Made by a program: the position numbers and the translations under genes. Below are positions 7,362 through 13,469 of a DNA stretch of 29,677 nt, one piece after another. Below the pieces are notes generated by a model. The model was not told the origin of the DNA, did no database searches, and worked only from the letters and a program-made list of their open reading frames with translations. The first letter of the stretch is position 1, and each line of letters starts with the position of its first letter. Source of the DNA: a virus; IMG/VR virus record IMGVR_UViG_3300037076_000018, positions 1-29,677 of that record. The stretch is one strand, 5' to 3'.

Positions 7362-8564
7362 ATGACTGACTGGACGGACAAAGCAACTAATGACGTTCTC
7401 TCCAAGCACGGGTATAAGAAACCGGCGAATGGACCGACACACATTCGTACCTTTGCCCATCCAGAGGGTCACAAAATTGAAATTGATCGGAACATGTACA
7501 AGCACACGAAAGGAAACGGAGAAGTTACTCGTGGGCACGTTTCTAATCTTCCTGTAGCGATGCGGCAGATCCATCCAGACAAAATCAGAGAAGCTGAATT
7601 AGACATCTATAACTCAAAGCGGAAAGATGCCGCCGACGATAAGATGACTGGTAAAGGTATCACTGCTCGTTTCAAAAACGATACTGCATTCGGAAAAGGT
7701 GATTGGGGAAACACACAGAAGAAGTACGCTCCCGGCCCAACATACGAAGAGGATAAGATGACGGAAAATTTTCAACTATTGAGGGCTGTTCTTGTAGAAG
7801 CCCAATCCTTTGACCCACAAGATACTGAGCATACCGAAGATCCGATAACTGCTTGCTCTGTCTGTGGTGTGAAAGGTCATGTTCCGGCCAAGCATTTTGG
7901 TAGAGCTTTGGGCGGCGAGAACAATATTGGTACCAAAACTAAGACTTATAAAACGAAGAAACTCTTGTTTGGTGATGAAAAAACTCCCATTAAAGAAGGC
8001 ATGAAATTCTCCCGGCAGCATGATACACCAGAAGCAGCAGAGAAGCATAAAACTTCACTTGAGAAGCAAGGCGTCAAGGCGTGGGTAAACCATTCGCAAG
8101 ACGGCACACACCACACTTTCTGGATGCAGGAAGACGAACAGAAGGTACAGCAATCCATTGACGAAGCCAAGAAAAAGAAGTGGGATAAGATTGCTCACGT
8201 TGCTGCTATCGCTCGAAGCACAATCGGCCCGATCAAAAAGGGTCAAGTAATCACGCCGAAGAAAGACCGGAAAGAAAAGTACAAAGTCAATTACATGAAA
8301 GAAGAGGGCGAAGAGTCGAAGCACGCATACGCAGCACGCAAGCACGATGAAGCTGCTGAACATGCAGGCAGTGAAGGTCGAGTAATTGATCGTCCGTACA
8401 AAGACGCTGTACGTGCTTCTGAGAACACCAAGCATCCAAGGATTAACGAGTACATTCGCAACACTTCTGCTAAATGGGGTGGCGATCCTATTCCACATGC
8501 CGGTGGCCGTAAAGCATGGCATACGAAATTGGCGCAGATGCACCGAGACGCCGACAAGGAGTAA
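7362..8564 (+). CDS. Unknown late-region protein with HicA-like N-terminus and a Cys-x2-Cys motif
   Basis: The 400-residue hydrophilic protein is basic in its second half. The N-terminal ~70 residues (V-L-S-K-H-G-Y-K-K...H-I-R-T-F-A-H-P-E-G-H-K-I-E-I-D) have the order of elements of the HicA / dsRBD-like fold, but this is a resemblance only. A C-S-V-C-G-x-K-G-H zinc-knuckle-like site is at about residues 165-172. Around residues 222-250 (T-P-E-A-A-E-K-H-K-T-S-L-E-K-Q-G-V) the sequence is like a small alpha/beta repeat domain. It follows the 756-residue gene by 6 nt and precedes a 53-residue gene by 1 nt, so the three are probably translated from one late message. Both large proteins contain the phrase K-M-T-E-N and P-G-P-T-Y-E, suggesting shared segments. 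Confidence 0.75.
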   Translation: MTDWTDKATNDVLSKHGYKKPANGPTHIRTFAHPEGHKIEIDRNMYKHTKGNGEVTRGHVSNLPVAMRQIHPDKIREAELDIYNSKRKDAADDKMTGKGITARFKNDTAFGKGDWGNTQKKYAPGPTYEEDKMTENFQLLRAVLVEAQSFDPQDTEHTEDPITACSVCGVKGHVPAKHFGRALGGENNIGTKTKTYKTKKLLFGDEKTPIKEGMKFSRQHDTPEAAEKHKTSLEKQGVKAWVNHSQDGTHHTFWMQEDEQKVQQSIDEAKKKKWDKIAHVAAIARSTIGPIKKGQVITPKKDRKEKYKVNYMKEEGEESKHAYAARKHDEAAEHAGSEGRVIDRPYKDAVRASENTKHPRINEYIRNTSAKWGGDPIPHAGGRKAWHTKLAQMHRDADKE

Positions 8565-8565
8565 T

Positions 8566-8727
8566 ATGAATTTCATGCGAGACGATGATGGAGTGCCGCA
8601 TCTTGTTGGATGCGGGATTTTCACTGAGAAGAAAATTTGCACATGTCGAAAACCGGCTGAAGCGAAGGCGGCTCAAGAAATGGTCGATGCGGCGTCTGCC
8701 GTGGCTCAGGGCATCGCCGGAAGGTAG
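8566..8727 (+). CDS. Small Cys-containing protein, 53 residues
   Basis: The start at 8566 has an AAGGAG ribosome binding site overlapping the end of the preceding gene, one base between stop and start. The product has C-G-I-F and I-C-T-C-R, so up to three Cys within about 15 residues, followed by an Ala-rich amphipathic helix. The tight packing on both sides (the cupin gene begins 5 nt later) supports it as a real gene. The function is unknown. Confidence 0.6.
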   Translation: MNFMRDDDGVPHLVGCGIFTEKKICTCRKPAEAKAAQEMVDAASAVAQGIAGR

Positions 8728-8732
8728 GGCAC

Positions 8733-9137
8733 ATGAAAACGTTTGCCATATGGTTGACAGAAGCGTATGCCGGAAACATTGAAAAGGACACACTTCAAAA
8801 CACGGACTACAGACGAGTCATTTCCACTGGCCCAAATTTGCAATTGGTCTTGATGGCGATTCCTTCGGGGGAAGAAATCGGCACCGAGATTCATCACGAC
8901 CACGACCAATTCATTCGTATTGAATCCGGCGAAGCCAAAGCCGTTCTTAATGGCAAGGAAACAAAATTGACTGATGGCATGGCGATAGTTGTCCCGGCTG
9001 GCACCAAGCACAATTTCATCAACACCGGCAGTGGCGTTTTGAAGTTGTACACTTTGTATGGTCCACCAGAGCATCCGAAAGGCACCGTCGAGAAGACCAA
9101 GGCCGAAGAGAAGAAGGAAGGCAGCATCGACAAGTAG
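8733..9137 (+). CDS. Cupin-domain protein
   Basis: The 134-residue single-domain cupin belongs to the E-I-G-x-E-I-H-x-D-x-D-Q-F-I-R-I-E-x-G type (residues 48-66), with second motif G-M-A-I-V-V-P-A-G-T-K-H-N-F-I-N (82-97). His54/55/57, Gln59 and His93 are the candidate metal-site residues. Relatives are small metal-binding beta-barrels annotated as mannose-6-phosphate-isomerase-like, mostly with unproven substrates. The C-terminal ~25 residues are a charged Lys/Glu tail. It is the last gene of the plus-strand run before the minus-strand island and is followed by a strong terminator. A metabolic gene in a late cluster is unusual; it may modify a host sugar or be virion-associated, and the sequence does not decide. 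Confidence 0.88.
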   Translation: MKTFAIWLTEAYAGNIEKDTLQNTDYRRVISTGPNLQLVLMAIPSGEEIGTEIHHDHDQFIRIESGEAKAVLNGKETKLTDGMAIVVPAGTKHNFINTGSGVLKLYTLYGPPEHPKGTVEKTKAEEKKEGSIDK

Positions 9138-9174
9138 CGATTCCTGGCTCGTAGAAGCCCCTAGAAACGCCGAA

Positions 9175-9207
9175 AGGCCCCTGGACGTATCCAAGGGCCT
9201 CTTTTTG
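9175..9207 (+). terminator. Strong intrinsic terminator between convergent genes
   Basis: AGGCCCCTGGA (9175-9185) pairs with TCCAAGGGCCT (9190-9200), an 11-bp stem with one mismatch and a 4-nt loop, followed by CTTTTTG. It ends the cupin transcript. Read on the minus strand it also lies downstream of the last island gene (stop at 9231) and may work both ways. Confidence 0.85.
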
Positions 9208-9230
9208 TTTGGGTGTGTTTGTAGGGCTTC

Positions 9231-9401
9231 CTACGCAATGTAGTTTTGGACGACGGCGATGCGCTTGCATTCATTCGCCGTCGCTGTTGCCAATTTCTTG
9301 GTTCTGAAGCTGAGAATGCCTTTGGGCATCTGGAGTTTCCACGGCGTCTTTGCAACGAAAGCCGGGACTTCTTTCCATACGGAGTACAGTTCGTGTGTCA
9401 T
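9231..9401 (-). CDS. Small basic protein, 56 residues
   Basis: The product begins M-T-H-E-L-Y-S-V-W-K and has no Cys. It is basic (K-G-I-L-S-F-R-T-K-K) with a short Ala-rich helix before the end. AAGGAAG lies upstream at proper distance and overlaps the stop of the 63-residue gene, so the pair is one operon behind the promoter at 9631-9659. It is the last gene of the island. Small size and basic charge are typical of early phage host-takeover proteins, but no family is recognised. Confidence 0.6.
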   Translation of the reverse strand: MTHELYSVWKEVPAFVAKTPWKLQMPKGILSFRTKKLATATANECKRIAVVQNYIA

Positions 9402-9412
9402 GTTAGTCTTCC

Positions 9413-9604
9413 TTAGTTGATTCCGGCATCGCCCATGTTGTCGTTGATTTCGGAGAAGGCACGGATGGCCTGACGAAGAGTGCGCTTCGCCTCCTGGAAT
9501 TTGGTCCTGTGGGCGGGATAAGGACGAAGCTCGTTGTCCACTTGATCCAGTTGGGATTCGATGTTGTTCAGAACGTTGATGAGGACTCGAAGAGCAAGGC
9601 GCAT
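9413..9604 (-). CDS. Small coiled-coil protein, 63 residues
   Basis: Leu/Ile/Val heptads run through most of the product (V-L-I-N-V-L-N-N-I-E-S-Q-L-D-Q-V and A-K-R-T-L-R-Q-A-I-R-A-F), indicating two amphipathic helices joined at R-P-Y-P. GAAAGGAAA serves as ribosome binding site, and a good TTGACA-17-TAAATT promoter lies just upstream. It forms an operon with the 56-residue gene. The function is unknown. Confidence 0.65.
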   Translation of the reverse strand: MRLALRVLINVLNNIESQLDQVDNELRPYPAHRTKFQEAKRTLRQAIRAFSEINDNMGDAGIN

Positions 9605-9630
9605 GTTGTTTTCCTTTCGTCTACTCTTCT

Positions 9631-9659
9631 AATTTACCAAATTCCGCCTCGAATGTCAA
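9631..9659 (-). promoter_or_regulatory. Sigma70-like early promoter
   Basis: On the minus strand TTGACA (9654-9659), a 17-nt spacer and TAAATT (9631-9636) stand 26 nt before the ATG of the 63-residue gene. A perfect -35 with ideal spacing. Confidence 0.75.
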
Positions 9660-9673
9660 TAGATGTATCAACT

Positions 9674-9877
9674 TTATTTGTCGATGGTCCATTTTCCCGG
9701 TTGGTACGGGTTTTTCGACTTCGGATCACGGAGAACGAGGTTGACTCGCTTGGCGGTAGCGCCGGAACCACAGAGCACGTATTGCACGCCTTTGCTGTCG
9801 GCCTTGACCCGGAAGCCACTATGTGCTTTGTGGCATAGTCCGCAGTCGGTCGTGCTGGCGTGCAATTCGGTTTTCAT
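9674..9877 (-). CDS. Small putative zinc-binding protein, 67 residues
   Basis: C-G-L-C-H (residues 12-16) plus Cys36 near the middle (Y-V-L-C-G-S-G) suggest a small metal-binding fold. The pattern resembles short phage/bacterial proteins in which C-x-x-C-H is followed by a beta hairpin. The ATG at 9877 overlaps the stop of the preceding gene as ATGA. It is the last gene of the four-gene operon that starts at 10468. The function is unknown. Confidence 0.6.
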   Translation of the reverse strand: MKTELHASTTDCGLCHKAHSGFRVKADSKGVQYVLCGSGATAKRVNLVLRDPKSKNPYQPGKWTIDK

Positions 9878-10113
9878 ACGGCGAGGCTGAAGCGATAGGA
9901 ACGCAAAGGGAGCGTAAAGAGATCGCCTGTCTTGGCATACTCCGTATCGACGCTCAATTCGATGATGAGATTGAGATCGTTGGGGATGCCGGAATGGTCG
10001 ATGCCATTCGCCACCATATAAGCACCACGGATAAACCCCTCGTAAAAGAGCTTGATTTCCACACGCTCGTAAACCTTCACTTGCTTGTTCAAAAGTCCGT
10101 CGATGTTCAGCAT
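9874..10113 (-). CDS. Unknown protein, 79 residues
   Basis: The start is set to ATG 10113 because GGAG stands 8 nt upstream; an in-frame GTG at 10122 lies inside the preceding gene's end. The product has several beta-like stretches (V-K-V-Y-E-R-V-E-I-K-L-F-Y) and no Cys. The next gene overlaps it as ATGA at 9874-9877, so translation is probably coupled. No family recognised. Confidence 0.6.
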   Translation of the reverse strand: MLNIDGLLNKQVKVYERVEIKLFYEGFIRGAYMVANGIDHSGIPNDLNLIIELSVDTEYAKTGDLFTLPLRSYRFSLAV

Positions 10114-10115
10114 GT

Positions 10116-10325
10116 TTACCACTCCATTAGTTTCTCCGGGAGTCGTTCCCCGGCGTCATATTTGCGTTGCACATGATCGGCGGCATCATAAAGATCCTGG
10201 ACGTTTGCCAATCGGATAAGTTCGGTTGCGCTCTTTGGGCAGCAGACACAGCCGATTTGAGCTTGGTAGAATGACCGAAGCCATTCCAGTTGTTCTTGTG
10301 TCGAGAATTGCGCCTGGGGCATCAT
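10116..10325 (-). CDS. Unknown Cys-containing protein, 69 residues
   Basis: The product begins M-M-P-Q-A-Q-F-S-T-Q-E-Q-L-E-W-L and carries C-V-C-C-P near residues 26-30, followed by a long amphipathic helix. The first Met codon overlaps the TGA of the 48-residue gene (ATGA at 10322-10325), which fixes the start better than codons further upstream. The function is unknown. Confidence 0.6.
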   Translation of the reverse strand: MMPQAQFSTQEQLEWLRSFYQAQIGCVCCPKSATELIRLANVQDLYDAADHVQRKYDAGERLPEKLMEW

Positions 10326-10468
10326 TTTACAGGCTCCGTGCGAGGATCGACGCCGGTACACGAACGCCCTTTGCACCGGGCAGGATCGGACGCTGGCGAG
10401 GTTTCGGGCCAGTTCAGACCACTTCGGAATCCATCGTCATGGGCTTTTTGAATGGCTTCGTTATCCAT
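10322..10468 (-). CDS. Small protein, 48 residues, first of a four-gene operon
   Basis: M-D-N-E-A-I-Q-K-A-H-D-D-G-F opens a short helical segment followed by a Pro/Arg/Cys tail (C-K-G-R-S-C-T-G). The -10 element of its promoter ends only 6 nt before the ATG, so the message would be leaderless or nearly so; no ribosome binding site is visible. It is followed by three genes linked by ATGA or tight junctions. A longer minus-strand frame extends upstream, but there it overlaps the peptidase gene in another frame. The function is unknown. Confidence 0.55.
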   Translation of the reverse strand: MDNEAIQKAHDDGFRSGLNWPETSPASDPARCKGRSCTGVDPRTEPVK

Positions 10469-10474
10469 GCTTGA

Positions 10475-10504
10475 AGAATAGCACACAGGTACATCTATTG
10501 TCAA
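10475..10504 (-). promoter_or_regulatory. Sigma70-like early promoter with extended -10
   Basis: On the minus strand TTGACA (10499-10504), an 18-nt spacer and TGC-TATTCT (-10 at 10475-10480). The -35 overlaps the stop region of the upstream peptidase gene. The -10 lies 6 nt from the ATG at 10468. Confidence 0.65.
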
Positions 10505-11037
10505 GCGCCAGCGACCATAATTTTTGGCTCCGCTTTTTTCTGGTAGTACTTCACTTTGGCGGTCCACTTCTTCACCAGGACGGCGGCACGCTTCAGCTTG
10601 GCCTCGTTCTTCGCCAGCATCGTCATGGCATGGGCCAGCTTTGCGTCCACAGGCGCTACAACGGGCTTTGCCTTGGGTTCCCGGTGTCTGATAGGGTATT
10701 CGTTCGCCCATGCGTAGAACGCCTTGTAATCGCCATGCTTCCATGAGTACCGGGCGCAGTGCATGTCAAGATGCTTTACACCCCGCATGTGTGCCATTTC
10801 GTGAGCGATAGTTTTGGCGATGGCTGGCATGTCGAGCTTATGCTTTGGATGGGGCAGCTTGATATAGGCAACGTTGCTGTTGTAATAGGCATAACCACCA
10901 GTCCAGTTGCCACGCCAGTACTTGAATGTGATGACAGCTTTCTTGGCGTGCTCCGGTTGCAATTCGTCTTTTGCAATTCGTGTCACCAGCTTCCGTAAGT
11001 CACGGGTGCTGTATTCTGTCTTGTTGACAAGTTTCAC
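10501..11037 (-). CDS. Zinc metallopeptidase with HExxHxxGxxH motif
   Basis: H-E-M-A-H-M-R-G-V-K-H at residues 79-89 fits HExxHxxGxxH, with His79, His83 and His89 as zinc ligands and Glu80 as the catalytic base. The ~60 residues before it form a beta-rich N-lobe (G-G-Y-A-Y-Y-N-S-N-V-A-Y-I-K-L). The layout resembles SprT-like/WSS1-like proteases, which clear proteins from DNA, or small minimal gluzincins. The C-terminal ~60 residues are a basic, Lys/Ala-rich helix (K-L-K-R-A-A-V-L-V-K-K-W) that could bind nucleic acid. The start is GTG 11037 with TAGGAG 8 nt upstream, behind its own promoter at 11055-11084. Peptidase call is firm; substrate unknown. Confidence 0.75.
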   Translation of the reverse strand: MKLVNKTEYSTRDLRKLVTRIAKDELQPEHAKKAVITFKYWRGNWTGGYAYYNSNVAYIKLPHPKHKLDMPAIAKTIAHEMAHMRGVKHLDMHCARYSWKHGDYKAFYAWANEYPIRHREPKAKPVVAPVDAKLAHAMTMLAKNEAKLKRAAVLVKKWTAKVKYYQKKAEPKIMVAGA

Positions 11038-11054
11038 AGTTTGCTCCTACGAAT

Positions 11055-11084
11055 AGTATAACACAGTTCGTATGTGAATGTCAA
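11055..11084 (-). promoter_or_regulatory. Sigma70-like early promoter for the metallopeptidase
   Basis: On the minus strand TTGACA (11079-11084), an 18-nt spacer and TATACT (11055-11060), followed by TAGGAG and the GTG start at 11037. Confidence 0.75.
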
Positions 11085-11090
11085 GTGGGT

Positions 11091-11651
11091 CTATTGGTGA
11101 GCGTATTGCCATTCCCGCTGTGTTAATGGAGTTTCTTTGGTGTAAGCCATGTGATGCAACAGTTCACCAAGCGAGATCGTCATGAACGTGCAGTAAGACC
11201 AGTCATGGCCGTATTGGTCGGGGTCAGGGCGCATGATATGTTCGGCTTCAAAATCCTTGCCGTCTGAATGGGCACGTTGGGTGACACGAATCTCTGAATT
11301 ATATCCAGGCTTGCGGAATTTGATCTGGCGTCCAGTCTTAATGTCTTCTGTGCTGATGATTAACCAGCCATAGTCGGCCAGCGCACGAATCCAGCGATAA
11401 AAGATCGCATCCGAAGACGGCTCTGGATGCGATTGCGGTCTCTGTGTTTCTCCAGGCTTCGGCGCACTGGCTGTGGGTCTAGTGCTGGTGGGCTTTGGAA
11501 CCCCAACCGTGAATTCACACGTTAGGCCATATTTCAGACATAACTCAATAGCAAGGTTACGTGCGGCATCACCCTCTTGGGGTGTACCCGGACGCTTTGC
11601 TAATCGAATGAGACTCGCAATCTTTCTATGTATATTCTTATCCGCAAGCAT
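11091..11651 (-). CDS. DUF2786-like protein
   Basis: Residues about 9-45 (K-I-A-S-L-I-R-L-A-K...T-P-Q-E-G-D-A-A-R-N-L-A-I-E-L-C-L-K-Y-G-L) match the short helical DUF2786 domain found in many phage and bacterial proteins of unknown role. A Pro/Thr/Ser-rich linker (about 50-78) joins it to a second domain of about 100 residues containing F-Y-R-W-I-R-A-L-A and a His-rich E-L-L-H-H-M segment. The ATG at 11651 lies inside the 3' end of the upstream HNH gene (14-nt overlap), so it is probably co-transcribed with it. The TAG stop at 11091-11093 lies just beyond the next promoter. The 186-residue length is ordinary for this family. Confidence 0.7.
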   Translation of the reverse strand: MLADKNIHRKIASLIRLAKRPGTPQEGDAARNLAIELCLKYGLTCEFTVGVPKPTSTRPTASAPKPGETQRPQSHPEPSSDAIFYRWIRALADYGWLIISTEDIKTGRQIKFRKPGYNSEIRVTQRAHSDGKDFEAEHIMRPDPDQYGHDWSYCTFMTISLGELLHHMAYTKETPLTQREWQYAHQ

Positions 11652-12114
11652 ATTTAGTCCCAGTTAGATACGCAGCGGCATTTTTACACACATCAGGATC
11701 ATCTTGAAGTAGTCCAATTGCTCGATTACACGCACCACAAAGCAATCCTCTTGTTTTTCCTGTCTTGTGTGAATGGTCTATGTGCGAGGGTTTCTCTGTA
11801 TCAAATTTTCGATGGCAGATGGCACATTGATTATTTTGTAAGACTAACAGTTGAGTGTATTCATCAGGAGTTAGATCGTGTGCTTTTAGCCGCCACCGAT
11901 GTTTGGCAGCTTTGCCTTGTGGTGATTGTCTGTAGGATTCGTGGTACTGTCGGTATTTTGGAGTTTTCTTGCGAATGCTATATTTGTCTTTGCAAACTTG
12001 GGAAACATCATATTCGTGCTTGCACGCAACGCAGTTTTTGTTGCATACATATCGCAACGTAGACCCACATTTTTTGCATGGTTTACCGTCGAATTTTTTG
12101 GTTTCTTGCTTCAC
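11638..12114 (-). CDS. Endonuclease VII-like HNH nuclease
   Basis: An N-terminal zinc finger (C-K-K-C-G...C-V-A-C-K, residues about 13-31) and a basic middle precede a C-terminal endonuclease VII-type domain: C-A-I-C-H, H-I-D-H-S-H-K-T-G-K-T-R-G-L-L-C, and C-N-R-A-I-G-L-L-Q-D-D-P (about residues 97-140). The family includes T4 gp49, which resolves branched DNA before packaging, and many free-standing homing nucleases; the 158-residue size and the added finger favour the homing type. The start is GTG 12114, only 5 nt after the late motif CCTAAATA and without a Shine-Dalgarno sequence; an early-type promoter stands further upstream. The stop overlaps the start of the DUF2786-like gene. Confidence 0.88.
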   Translation of the reverse strand: MKQETKKFDGKPCKKCGSTLRYVCNKNCVACKHEYDVSQVCKDKYSIRKKTPKYRQYHESYRQSPQGKAAKHRWRLKAHDLTPDEYTQLLVLQNNQCAICHRKFDTEKPSHIDHSHKTGKTRGLLCGACNRAIGLLQDDPDVCKNAAAYLTGTKYACG

Positions 12115-12119
12115 ACAGC

Positions 12120-12127
12120 TATTTAGG
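12120..12127 (-). promoter_or_regulatory. T4-type late promoter motif abutting a start codon
   Basis: On the minus strand CCTAAATA, then GCTGT, then the GTG at 12114. This is the only minus-strand gene here with the late motif in front of it, and the spacing (5 nt) is the same as in front of the plus-strand endonucleases at 15243 and 25616. Confidence 0.5.
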
Positions 12128-12140
12128 ATAACGTGTGAAT

Positions 12141-12168
12141 ATCATATCACCAAAACAAGTTTTGTCAA
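12141..12168 (-). promoter_or_regulatory. Sigma70-like early promoter for the HNH gene
   Basis: On the minus strand TTGACA (12163-12168), a 16-nt spacer and TATGAT (12141-12146). It lies just after the stop of the 43-residue gene and upstream of the late motif, giving the HNH gene two stacked promoter types. Confidence 0.65.
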
Positions 12169-12169
12169 G

Positions 12170-12301
12170 TCAATCTACGATCCAGCCAGCGGCTATCAAA
12201 TCGTCTATAGAATCATAGCAGAATGTGACGCCAACTTCGGTGTGGACAGTTGGAACGGTTCGATTGCGGTTGTTTCGGATGACGTAGCCGTAGTTTTCCA
12301 T
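12170..12301 (-). CDS. Small protein, 43 residues
   Basis: The product begins M-E-N-Y-G-Y-V-I-R-N and ends D-D-L-I-A-A-G-W-I-V-D, with balanced composition and one Cys. It fills the otherwise empty 274-nt gap between the HNH gene and the 280-residue gene, and its TGA abuts the -35 of the next promoter. No Shine-Dalgarno sequence is visible. An opposing plus-strand frame also spans the region, so coding is likely but not certain. The function is unknown. Confidence 0.45.
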   Translation of the reverse strand: MENYGYVIRNNRNRTVPTVHTEVGVTFCYDSIDDLIAAGWIVD

Positions 12302-12330
12302 CGACGGACTTTTGGTATTGCGTTTGACAC

Positions 12331-12362
12331 AGCACACCGGCCGGCCACAAAGCCGGTGTGCT
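12331..12362 (-). terminator. Perfect 11-bp hairpin, possible terminator
   Basis: AGCACACCGGC (12331-12341) and GCCGGTGTGCT (12352-12362) are perfectly complementary around a 10-nt loop, 26 nt past the stop of the 280-residue gene. There is no T-run on either side, so it may stall or protect RNA rather than act as a classical intrinsic terminator. Confidence 0.5.
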
Positions 12363-12388
12363 TATCATCATGTGGTCATCGAATGGCA

Positions 12389-13231
12389 TTACTTACCGGC
12401 TTCGCAGTAACCGTTACAGTCACCCGCTGCCAATTGCTTCGGAGGGGCAGGCAATTCTTTCGGTGCTTCCGGGTGTGTTATTTCAACGTGTGGATACTTT
12501 TGGCGGAAGGTGCCGTCGAACGGAAACAACTGACGTTTTCCGGCCTTGATCTGATCGGAGATGGCGAATGTTGCCATTGTGTCGCTGTTGGGCAATTCAC
12601 GATCTGTGCCGTACTTATCGTATATGGTGACTAACGGGCCAGGAGTTTCATCACGAAAGGATCGTGGCCGGTCGCCGCTTGGATCGTGAGTCACCCATTG
12701 CGAACCGCAGCTATCGCAGTGCCAGAAGCCGATGCCATTGCCGCCACCAGAACAGGTTGCTCCGGTGCCGCAAAATTCGCAGGGGTATTGTGTTTTGGAG
12801 TTCATCCAGTAGGCGTCATTGCCTTCGGTGAGATAGTACTTCGTCATTTGGTTCATGCGCCGGGATGTCATGCGTTCGGCACAGATACCGCTGGAGTCGC
12901 CGCCATACCAGACTTCGCAATCCTGGATGTTGAAGATACACCACATCATGATCCAGGAAAGCGACTTCCAGTCACCACGTGCGTAGTCTTCGCCGTAGTA
13001 GCGACCACCGACGTGGACTTCGAGGAACTGTTCGTTGGGTTCGGCTACGATGTCGTCGCCGTCTTGTGAATAGATGGCGGGTCCGTTGAGACTGAAGTTG
13101 GGATATTCGTCTGGATATTTTACGGCCCACTTACGGGTTTCTTCCAGAACGAAAGACAGTGCGTGCCGGTCTTCTTCCGGTCGCAGGAAAAAATATTCTG
13201 GTCCGATGACGTTTGTAAGTCGTGCGGACAT
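12389..13231 (-). CDS. Unknown protein with treble-clef-like zinc site, 280 residues
   Basis: The N-terminal 110 residues are acidic and aromatic-rich (L-E-V-H-V-G-G-R-Y-Y-G-E-D-Y). Residues about 152-178 hold C-E-F-C-G-T-G-A-T-C and C-D-S-C-G, a four-to-five-Cys zinc ribbon with a Gly-rich hinge. The C-terminal 60 residues are Pro-rich and end in a small C-N-G-Y-C pair. ATG 13231 is chosen over the adjacent TTG because AGGAG is 7 nt upstream. It overlaps the end of the preceding gene by about 100 nt and is followed by a hairpin. No family recognised; a zinc-binding early phage protein is the most that can be said. Confidence 0.65.
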   Translation of the reverse strand: MSARLTNVIGPEYFFLRPEEDRHALSFVLEETRKWAVKYPDEYPNFSLNGPAIYSQDGDDIVAEPNEQFLEVHVGGRYYGEDYARGDWKSLSWIMMWCIFNIQDCEVWYGGDSSGICAERMTSRRMNQMTKYYLTEGNDAYWMNSKTQYPCEFCGTGATCSGGGNGIGFWHCDSCGSQWVTHDPSGDRPRSFRDETPGPLVTIYDKYGTDRELPNSDTMATFAISDQIKAGKRQLFPFDGTFRQKYPHVEITHPEAPKELPAPPKQLAAGDCNGYCEAGK

Positions 13232-13385
13232 CAATCAACTCCTGTGCGGTGGTTTCCGTGCGATAGTGATACACGCCACGCTCATCGTTGCGGCCCCAAG
13301 ACAAAGCAGTCGTCGGGACTTGATCGGAGTAGTGAAGTCCACCTGTCTGGTCAACGGTTAGATCGTCAACGTACCAATAAGTCAT
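13131..13385 (-). CDS. Small unknown protein, 84 residues, overlapping the next gene
   Basis: M-T-Y-W-Y-V-D-D-L-T-V-D and following residues to about 52 look like a normal acidic globular protein, and this stretch (13232-13385) has no other gene. The last ~33 residues are Arg-rich and lie in the overlap with the start of the 280-residue gene, so the reading there may be a by-product. No ribosome binding site is evident; a TTG at 13400 is an alternative start. It probably belongs to one transcript with the Ku-like gene upstream. Confidence 0.45.
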   Translation of the reverse strand: MTYWYVDDLTVDQTGGLHYSDQVPTTALSWGRNDERGVYHYRTETTAQELIDVRTTYKRHRTRIFFPATGRRPARTVFRSGRNP

Positions 13386-13399
13386 ATCTAACTGGTACA

Positions 13400-13429
13400 A
13401 CGGCGCACCGGAGTGACCCGATGCGCCGT
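13400..13429 (-). other. Inverted repeat between the Ku-like gene and the next gene
   Basis: ACGGCGCA (13400-13407) and TGCGCCGT (13422-13429) form a perfect 8-bp stem with a 14-nt loop that can itself pair. No T-run follows on the minus strand, so an RNA-processing or attenuating hairpin is as likely as a terminator. Confidence 0.45.
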
Positions 13430-13469
13430 CAGCGTTACAATGCGGTATGTGCGTTACGTGCGTGAGAGA

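Noticed and set aside
11651-11658. Minus-strand ACTAAATA at the DUF2786-like start
   Set aside because: The motif overlaps the ATG itself, so it could not drive that gene; it also encodes part of the HNH C-terminus.
11969-12634. Plus-strand open frame of 221 codons across the HNH and 280-residue genes
   Set aside because: It crosses two clear minus-strand genes and their promoter and has no ribosome site or family motif.
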